From Candidatus Uhrbacteria bacterium (GTDB lineage: Bacteria > Patescibacteriota > Patescibacteriia > 2-12-FULL-60-25), in NCBI GenBank assembly GCA_014728435.1, contig WJLP01000039.1, positions 1 through 9,269 of the forward strand: DNA of 9,269 bases, written 5' to 3'. Position numbers and translations under genes: made by a program. The notes under the pieces were generated by a model. The model was not told the DNA's origin and did no database searches. It saw only the letters and a program-made list of their open reading frames with translations. This document shows positions 5,771-9,269 of this stretch, piece after piece. Numbering within the stretch: the first letter of the stretch is position 1; each line of letters opens with the position of its first letter.

Positions 5771-5860
5771 TTGAGATACCATTTTGACTCCTCAATCTTG
5801 AGGTCACAATTTGTGACCTCAAATTCTTACAATAATGGACCTCACAAAACGTGACCTCCA
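5771..5860. repeat. Three related 25-bp palindromic units upstream of ruvX
   Basis: The central unit (5798-5822) is a perfect 12+1+12 palindrome with half-site TTGAGGTCACAA. The units at 5771-5795 and 5836-5860 each match it at 18 of 25 positions (counted by eye) and keep partial dyad symmetry: TTGAG...CTCAA and TGGACCTCAC...GTGACCTCCA. The 8-mer GTGACCTC or its complement recurs throughout. This fills most of the spacer between the small ORF (stop at 5881) and ruvX. Operator cluster, palindromic repeat family or decayed coding remnant are the options. Confidence 0.65.
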
Positions 5861-5880
5861 AAACAGTATTTTCCTCAACA

Positions 5881-6075
5881 CTACAGCTTTCTAACTTCAA
5901 CATCCTTCAAATATTGATTTTTAAAATCTGTTTTCTCACCTATCTCCGCTTTACCGTCCGAAACAAAACGCACAGAAAGAGGCTTATTGTATTTACTCGA
6001 CAAGCCTTGATTTGCTAGCAACATCTTTTCCAATTCAACAATGCGATCAACTACACGTTGATCAACATCTTTCAC
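5881..6075 (-). CDS. Small hypothetical protein (64 aa), GTG start
   Basis: The only start available after the in-frame stop at 6093 is the GTG at 6075. The product has an amphipathic helix of about 20 residues (VDQRVVDRIVELEKMLLANQ), then a charged part with two likely strands (PLSVRFVSDG, YLKDVEVRKL). There is no transmembrane segment and no Shine-Dalgarno. The sequence looks protein-like in composition, and no other frame competes here, but I do not recognise it. It could be a small partner of the map/ruvX neighbours or a spurious frame. Confidence is moderate at best. Confidence 0.45.
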   Translation of the reverse strand: MKDVDQRVVDRIVELEKMLLANQGLSSKYNKPLSVRFVSDGKAEIGEKTDFKNQYLKDVEVRKL

Positions 6076-6148
6076 AAAATAACAAATACTTCAAACAATT
6101 TTATTCATATTCACGCTTATCACGTTAACCCATTCATCACGATTTATA

Positions 6149-6178
6149 ATGAATATCGCGATAGCGATTCCATCATTG
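6149..6178. repeat. Nested dyad in the map / small-ORF spacer
   Basis: ATCGC (6155-6159), GATA, GCGAT (6164-6168) form a short hairpin that overlaps the 10-base palindrome TATCGCGATA (6154-6163). AATGA (6149-6153) and TCATT (6174-6178) bracket it. No T-run follows on the minus strand, so it is not a standard terminator of map. The rest of 6076-6148 is AT-rich and shows nothing recognisable. Confidence 0.4.
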
Positions 6179-6205
6179 TTAATTGGTGATCGGTAATTGG
6201 TAATT
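6171..6205. repeat. Heptamer array directly after the map stop (AATTACC type)
   Basis: Reading the minus strand from one base after the TAA stop: AATTACC, AATTACC, GATCACC, AATTAAC, AATGATG. That is five units in strict 7-base register, decaying away from the gene. Confidence 0.65.
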
Positions 6206-6206
6206 C

Positions 6207-6989
6207 TTATTTAGTTGTCGGCCACGGCGTAATCAACTCATACCCGCTGTCAGTAACAGCCACAGTCACCTCCCAATGCGCCGCCAGCGACCCATCCTGT
6301 GTGATAATCGTCCAGCCGTCATCTTTTTGCGCGATACGCCAATCACCCAAAGTAACCATGGGTTCAATCGCAATGCACATTCCGGCCTTCAGCTTAACCG
6401 GAGGCATTCGCCTGTCATGAAAATGCGGTATCTGTGGCTCTTCATGCACTCCATGACCAACTCCGTGCCCCACAAGATCCCTCACAATACCATAACCCTC
6501 GGGCTCCAAATAATTCTGAATCGTCTTGCCTATCTCGTGCATCCACGAACCATCATGAATAGTTTCAATTGCCATCTCCAAAGCCCTCCTGGTTTCCGCT
6601 GATAACTCGCGAGCAGCCTCCGGCACATTGCCAACCAGTACAGTACACGCCATATCAGTTGCCATCCCCTCATACCACAAACCAATATCCATCTTCACAA
6701 CATCACCATCTTGGATGACTCTGTTTGGAGTTGCCGGCCCATGCACAACCTCATCATTAATTGAGATGCAAACTGCCGAAGGATACGGAGGGTCCGAGCT
6801 ATGAATCTGATAATTCAAAAACGATGGCTTGCCCTGAACCTTCTCAAACTCATCGCGCGCTATCTTATCCAAATCCTCTGTATTCGCCCCCGGCACGCAA
6901 GCCTTGGCAATCAAACTCAAAGTCCGCGACAATATCTCACCGCCGCGTTTCATCCTCTCAATCTCTTCCGCTGTTTTTAATTTAATCAT
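6207..6989 (-). CDS. map: Methionine aminopeptidase, type I
   Basis: MAP removes the N-terminal methionine from nascent proteins at the ribosome after deformylation; it is a dinuclear-metal M24 peptidase. It has 260 residues, typical of type Ia. All five metal ligands are visible: D101 (KMDIG), D112 (ATDMA), H175 (LVGHGVG), E209 (AIEPM) and E240 (HWEVTV). The substrate histidines H83 (VVHGPA) and H182 (GVHEEPQIPHF) are also present. After the last Glu the usual His (as in FEHT) is Val. The ATG at 6989 gives the canonical IKLKTAEEIERMKRGGEI start. There is no Shine-Dalgarno. It follows adk by 46 bp, the classical spc-operon order secY-adk-map; the spacer is almost entirely a heptamer array. 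Confidence 0.96.
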   Translation of the reverse strand: MIKLKTAEEIERMKRGGEILSRTLSLIAKACVPGANTEDLDKIARDEFEKVQGKPSFLNYQIHSSDPPYPSAVCISINDEVVHGPATPNRVIQDGDVVKMDIGLWYEGMATDMACTVLVGNVPEAARELSAETRRALEMAIETIHDGSWMHEIGKTIQNYLEPEGYGIVRDLVGHGVGHGVHEEPQIPHFHDRRMPPVKLKAGMCIAIEPMVTLGDWRIAQKDDGWTIITQDGSLAAHWEVTVAVTDSGYELITPWPTTK

Positions 6990-6999
6990 ATTGTTTTAA

Positions 7000-7035
7000 G
7001 TACGATGTACGATGTACGAGGTACTAGATACGATA
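7000..7035. repeat. Five-unit heptamer array between adk and map (NNTCGTA)
   Basis: On the minus strand, starting with the base directly after the adk TAA: TATCGTA, TCTAGTA, CCTCGTA, CATCGTA, CATCGTA, then C. There are no indels in 35 bases, and the last two units are identical. The unit is the reverse complement of the GTACGAN unit before ruvX. The array occupies 7000-7035 of the 46-bp spacer. Confidence 0.75.
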
Positions 7036-7695
7036 TTAAGGTAAAAACCCCAATTTCGCAATCTTCTTAATAATATCCTCAAACACGTACTGAATCGGCT
7101 GTTCGCCGTTAACCGTAAGCAAAATTCCTTTTTGTCTGTAATAAGCGGCCATGGGCGCTGTAAGCAAATGATAAGCCTTCAAGCGCTGTATTATAACCTC
7201 TTCAGTATCATCCGCTCTTTGCACTACCGACTCCCCGCAGAGCGAGCAAGTTCCTTTCTTTGATGGCGGCGAATGCTTTTCATGATATACCGTTTTGCAA
7301 TTTACACACTGAGTTCTGCCACTCAACCTGTCGACCGCTTCCTCATCGCTAATCTTGATCTGCACCGCGAGTTTGATTTTCACGAGCTTATCCAAATGCA
7401 TAGCCTGCTCCACATTCCTTGGATAACCGTCTATCAAATACCCTTTACTCAAATCCATCTTTTTCAACTGCCTGGCCATAACCGCATTTACCAAATCATC
7501 CGGAGCAAGAAGACCCTGCGTCACGTATTGCGCCACCAGCTTGCCCAACGTCGACCGCTGTGCCATCTCCGCGCGAAACAAATCACCGGCTCCAATCAGC
7601 GGTACATTAAATCTTTCGGCCAAAAGCAAGCCTTGCGTTCCCTTTCCGGAACCCTGCGGGCCAAACACAATAGCCTGAAGATTCTTTTTCCTCAT
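7036..7695 (-). CDS. adk: Adenylate kinase with zinc-binding LID
   Basis: It interconverts ATP + AMP and 2 ADP in the cytoplasm. It has 219 residues, normal for the long bacterial form. Walker A is GPQGSGKGT (12-20), the AMP-binding segment GAGDLFR (35-41, replacing the usual STGDMLR), and DGYPR (89-93) contributes Arg93. The LID (about 127-163) carries a four-cysteine zinc site, CVNC (130/133) and CSLC (150/153), in the Gram-positive style, followed by QRADD. The ATG at 7695 overlaps the TGA of the upstream membrane gene (ATGA), so translational coupling is likely and explains the missing Shine-Dalgarno. Confidence 0.96.
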   Translation of the reverse strand: MRKKNLQAIVFGPQGSGKGTQGLLLAERFNVPLIGAGDLFRAEMAQRSTLGKLVAQYVTQGLLAPDDLVNAVMARQLKKMDLSKGYLIDGYPRNVEQAMHLDKLVKIKLAVQIKISDEEAVDRLSGRTQCVNCKTVYHEKHSPPSKKGTCSLCGESVVQRADDTEEVIIQRLKAYHLLTAPMAAYYRQKGILLTVNGEQPIQYVFEDIIKKIAKLGFLP

Positions 7696-8510
7696 AACAA
7701 ATTAATTATATAAATTGCCGTAAAAGCCGCAATCATACTGATTAAAAATACCCAAGGTTTTAATTTAAATTTTTGATCTATTCCCCAAGAGAGCCCAACC
7801 ACAATAACAAAAATACCAAGAATTAAAAAGTGTACCGCCGAAAATCTCAAAAGTGTGTGAAAACAAAGTCCGGCAAGCGCCATAAAGGGCAAAATACCAA
7901 CCACCTGGCCTTTTCCCGGCCGCCACACATCCTTTCTGTTTTTAAACCATCCGCCAATATCAATTGGGATGAGAATACTTGGCACCAAACCCGATTTTCT
8001 TGCTTCAAAATACAAAGTCGCCATCCCCATCTCTTTTGATCTGGATGCATCATAAAGTAAAACACCCAGCGCCAAAATAATCATCACTAAAGATGAAAAA
8101 TGCCATGCCGCAAGCAAACCGATTCCCAGCGCGCCAAAAATATAAAACAAATTCGAGCTTAAAGTGTTTTTCCAAAAAAACGCAACCAGCGTCACGAACG
8201 ACGCCACCATTACACCGGCCCATATTGGCATAAGCGATATCGCAAGCACCCAAACTCCTGCCAGCGCGATAACCAACAGCATCACCTCCCACCACATAGT
8301 GGATGATTTCTTCTTGATCATGGAAACGATCATCAACATCACCAAGACCGCTCCCAAACCGGTCTCGATCCAAAATACCTCAGTAGGCAAAACATACAAT
8401 TTCAGCTTAAGTATCTGATGCGAAGCCAATGCCAACAAAAAAACCAAAGCGCATGCAATGGTATAGCTTATCTGCCACATCGGCTTTTGCTCTAAATCGC
8501 TTTCACTCAT
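7692..8510 (-). CDS. Nine-helix presenilin/signal-peptide-peptidase-like membrane protein, GxGD motif altered
   Basis: This encodes about 272 residues from the ATG at 8510; in-frame starts at 8531 and 8543 (TTG) are possible, and none has a Shine-Dalgarno. Using numbering from the 8543 start, I see nine hydrophobic helices at about 23-42, 51-75, 84-103, 105-123, 128-147, 150-164, 212-232, 236-254 and 263-281. Helix 6 ends in LLYD (D165), followed by a Lys/Met-bearing loop and GLVPSILIP, as in prokaryotic presenilin-like proteases. Helix 7 starts with GKGQVVGILPF, where the family has GxGD; the second catalytic Asp would be Gln213 (codon CAG). Helix 9 begins KLKPW, where a PAL-type motif is expected. 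The fold assignment rests on helix count and motif positions. It overlaps adk by 4 bp and follows secY, suggesting a role at the membrane linked to secretion (inference). Confidence 0.7.
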   Translation of the reverse strand: MSESDLEQKPMWQISYTIACALVFLLALASHQILKLKLYVLPTEVFWIETGLGAVLVMLMIVSMIKKKSSTMWWEVMLLVIALAGVWVLAISLMPIWAGVMVASFVTLVAFFWKNTLSSNLFYIFGALGIGLLAAWHFSSLVMIILALGVLLYDASRSKEMGMATLYFEARKSGLVPSILIPIDIGGWFKNRKDVWRPGKGQVVGILPFMALAGLCFHTLLRFSAVHFLILGIFVIVVGLSWGIDQKFKLKPWVFLISMIAAFTAIYIINLL

Positions 8511-8598
8511 ATAACCCAACCATATTAGCATATAACCGGCCAACGTTCATCACGAAACAGGTTCATAAAGAATTAATAGACAAAAAGACCGAGCCCTG

Positions 8599-8613
8599 TC
8601 GCGTATAACGCGA
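8599..8613. repeat. Small hairpin after secY
   Basis: TCGCGT-ATA-ACGCGA is a perfect 6-bp stem with a 3-base loop. On the minus strand it is followed by 12 GC-rich bases and then TTTTT (8585-8581), so it could be a poor terminator of secY. The stem is too far from the T-run for confidence. Confidence 0.4.
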
Positions 8614-8630
8614 ATCACCCGATCCTTTAA

Positions 8631-8688
8631 TTGATATTTGGCCCGCGCCCCGAAGCTCTTTGAGCGTAGGAGTGTAATTTGATATTTG
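8631..8688. repeat. GC-rich segment flanked by a 10-bp direct repeat
   Basis: TTGATATTTG occurs at 8631-8640 and again at 8679-8688. It flanks 38 bases that are GC-rich at one end and include a GCTC-TTT-GAGC hairpin (8655-8665). The arrangement resembles a short insertion with a duplicated target, or two related repeat copies. The second copy overlaps the secY-proximal heptamers. Confidence 0.4.
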
Positions 8689-8690
8689 AA
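8677..8690. repeat. Short heptamer pair after the secY stop
   Basis: On the minus strand, three bases after the secY TAA: TTCAAAT, ATCAAAT. Only two units, so weak on its own. Its position matches the arrays after adk, map and ruvX. Confidence 0.4.
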
Positions 8691-8693
8691 GTT

Positions 8694-9269
8694 TTAATAT
8701 GAATCGTACTGCCTCATCGTAACCTGCGCCTCTATCTGTTTTACTGATTCAATCACAACCGACACAACAATGAGTAGTGATGTACCGCCGATAGCAAGAG
8801 CGGTAGAGCCGCCCGTGCCCTGAATGGCAATCGGCAAAACCGCAATAGTTCCCAAAAATGCCGCGCCAAATAAATTCAAACGGTTAATCACCAATTGCAA
8901 ATACTCGGCCGTGGGTTTGCCCGGGCGTATACCCGGAATAAAACCTCCCTGCTTTTGCAAATTTTCCGCAATGCGATCCGGATGAAAAATAACCGAGGTA
9001 TAAAAATAAGTAAATGCGAATACAAGCCCAAAGTACAACAAACCGTAAACCCACTGAATCTGCATGGTCGCCAGCACCCAACGCGCCACATCGGCCAGCC
9101 ATTCGGTTCTGGCATTAACAAAAAATTGCGCAATAAGTGACGGGAACAGCAATAAAGAAATCGCAAAGATAATCGGAATCACGCCGGCCATAATGAGCTT
9201 CAAAGGCAAATGTGTAGCCACTCCTCCCGACAACGAACCCATACCCCTAACCTGACGAGCATACTGCAC
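8694..9269 (-). CDS. secY: Protein translocase subunit SecY, C-terminal 191 codons (runs off the right edge)
   Basis: SecY forms the protein-conducting channel of the SecYEG translocon in the cytoplasmic membrane. The visible part starts at the conserved VQYARQVRGM (usually IPVQYA..) and THLPLKLIMAGVIPIIFA. It continues through the last helices with the C5 cytoplasmic loop FHPDRIAENLQKQGGFIPGIRPGKPT, a strong SecY signature, and ends GTSLLIVVSVVIESVKQIEAQVTMRQYDSY. By homology this covers roughly the last four transmembrane helices. The first in-window codon is GTG read as Val, not a start. The stop is TAA at 8694. It is the first gene of the secY-adk-map block, with an extra membrane gene inserted before adk. 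Confidence 0.97.
   Translation of the reverse strand: MQYARQVRGMGSLSGGVATHLPLKLIMAGVIPIIFAISLLLFPSLIAQFFVNARTEWLADVARWVLATMQIQWVYGLLYFGLVFAFTYFYTSVIFHPDRIAENLQKQGGFIPGIRPGKPTAEYLQLVINRLNLFGAAFLGTIAVLPIAIQGTGGSTALAIGGTSLLIVVSVVIESVKQIEAQVTMRQYDSY

Noticed and set aside
5316..5903. RuvX with a 63-residue N-terminal extension starting at 5903
   Set aside because: RuvX proteins begin at the MRILGIDYG motif. The extension runs through heptamers and palindromic repeats and overlaps the end of the small upstream ORF, so it is an open frame by chance or a remnant.
6076..6206. A tRNA or small RNA gene in the map / small-ORF spacer
   Set aside because: No cloverleaf, no T-loop sequence and no terminator; the only structure is a short dyad and the heptamers.
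5217..7035. Repeat arrays as a CRISPR
   Set aside because: Units are 7 bases with no spacers, the arrays are under 40 bases, and no cas gene is present.
8511..8543. Presenilin-like protein starting at the TTG at 8543
   Set aside because: A TTG without a Shine-Dalgarno is less likely than the ATGs at 8531 or 8510. The choice between the two ATGs remains open.

Overview
The window carries one dense, co-oriented block of bacterial genes, all on the minus strand and therefore read from high to low coordinates. It starts inside secY at the right edge and ends inside a gene for an aspartyl-tRNA synthetase-like protein at the left edge. Gene content (SecY, adenylate kinase, methionine aminopeptidase, RuvX, RecO, two class II aminoacyl-tRNA synthetases), tight spacing, few Shine-Dalgarno (SD) sequences and several lineage-restricted hypotheticals suggest a small-genome bacterium, most likely of the Patescibacteria/CPR. 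That placement is inference. UGA is an ordinary stop codon here (asnS and the membrane gene before adk), which argues against the recoded Gracilibacteria/Absconditabacteria.

Layout in transcription order: (1) 9269-7000, a spc-operon-like secY / membrane protein / adk / map run. A nine-helix, presenilin-like membrane protein sits between secY and adk and overlaps adk by 4 bp. (2) 6207-4437, a small orphan ORF, ruvX (YqgF) and recO, separated by repeat-rich spacers. (3) 4367-3036, asnS, with its own promoter and a Rho-independent terminator. (4) 2930-1804, a very basic protein of unknown function with promoter, SD and terminator. (5) 1792-322, a membrane-anchored, propeller-like protein followed by a small membrane-anchored four-cysteine protein. 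(6) 207-1, the first 69 codons of aspS.

The housekeeping genes are conventional. The spacers are not. Four consecutive genes (secY, adk, map, ruvX) are each followed, 0-3 bases after their TAA stop, by a short tandem array with an exact 7-bp period. The heptamer differs in each spacer, and the adk-map heptamer recurs in inverted orientation in front of ruvX. An 87-bp element with 17-bp perfect inverted ends fills the ruvX-recO spacer, and three related 25-bp palindromic units lie upstream of ruvX. Together these resemble the heptanucleotide STRR repeats described in cyanobacteria, in a different setting. The second notable item is the presenilin-like protein: it keeps the helix-6 YD motif but has GKGQ where the family has GxGD, so it may be a pseudoprotease.

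There is no tRNA, rRNA, CRISPR array or insertion-sequence transposase in the window. No plus-strand ORF looks like a real gene.
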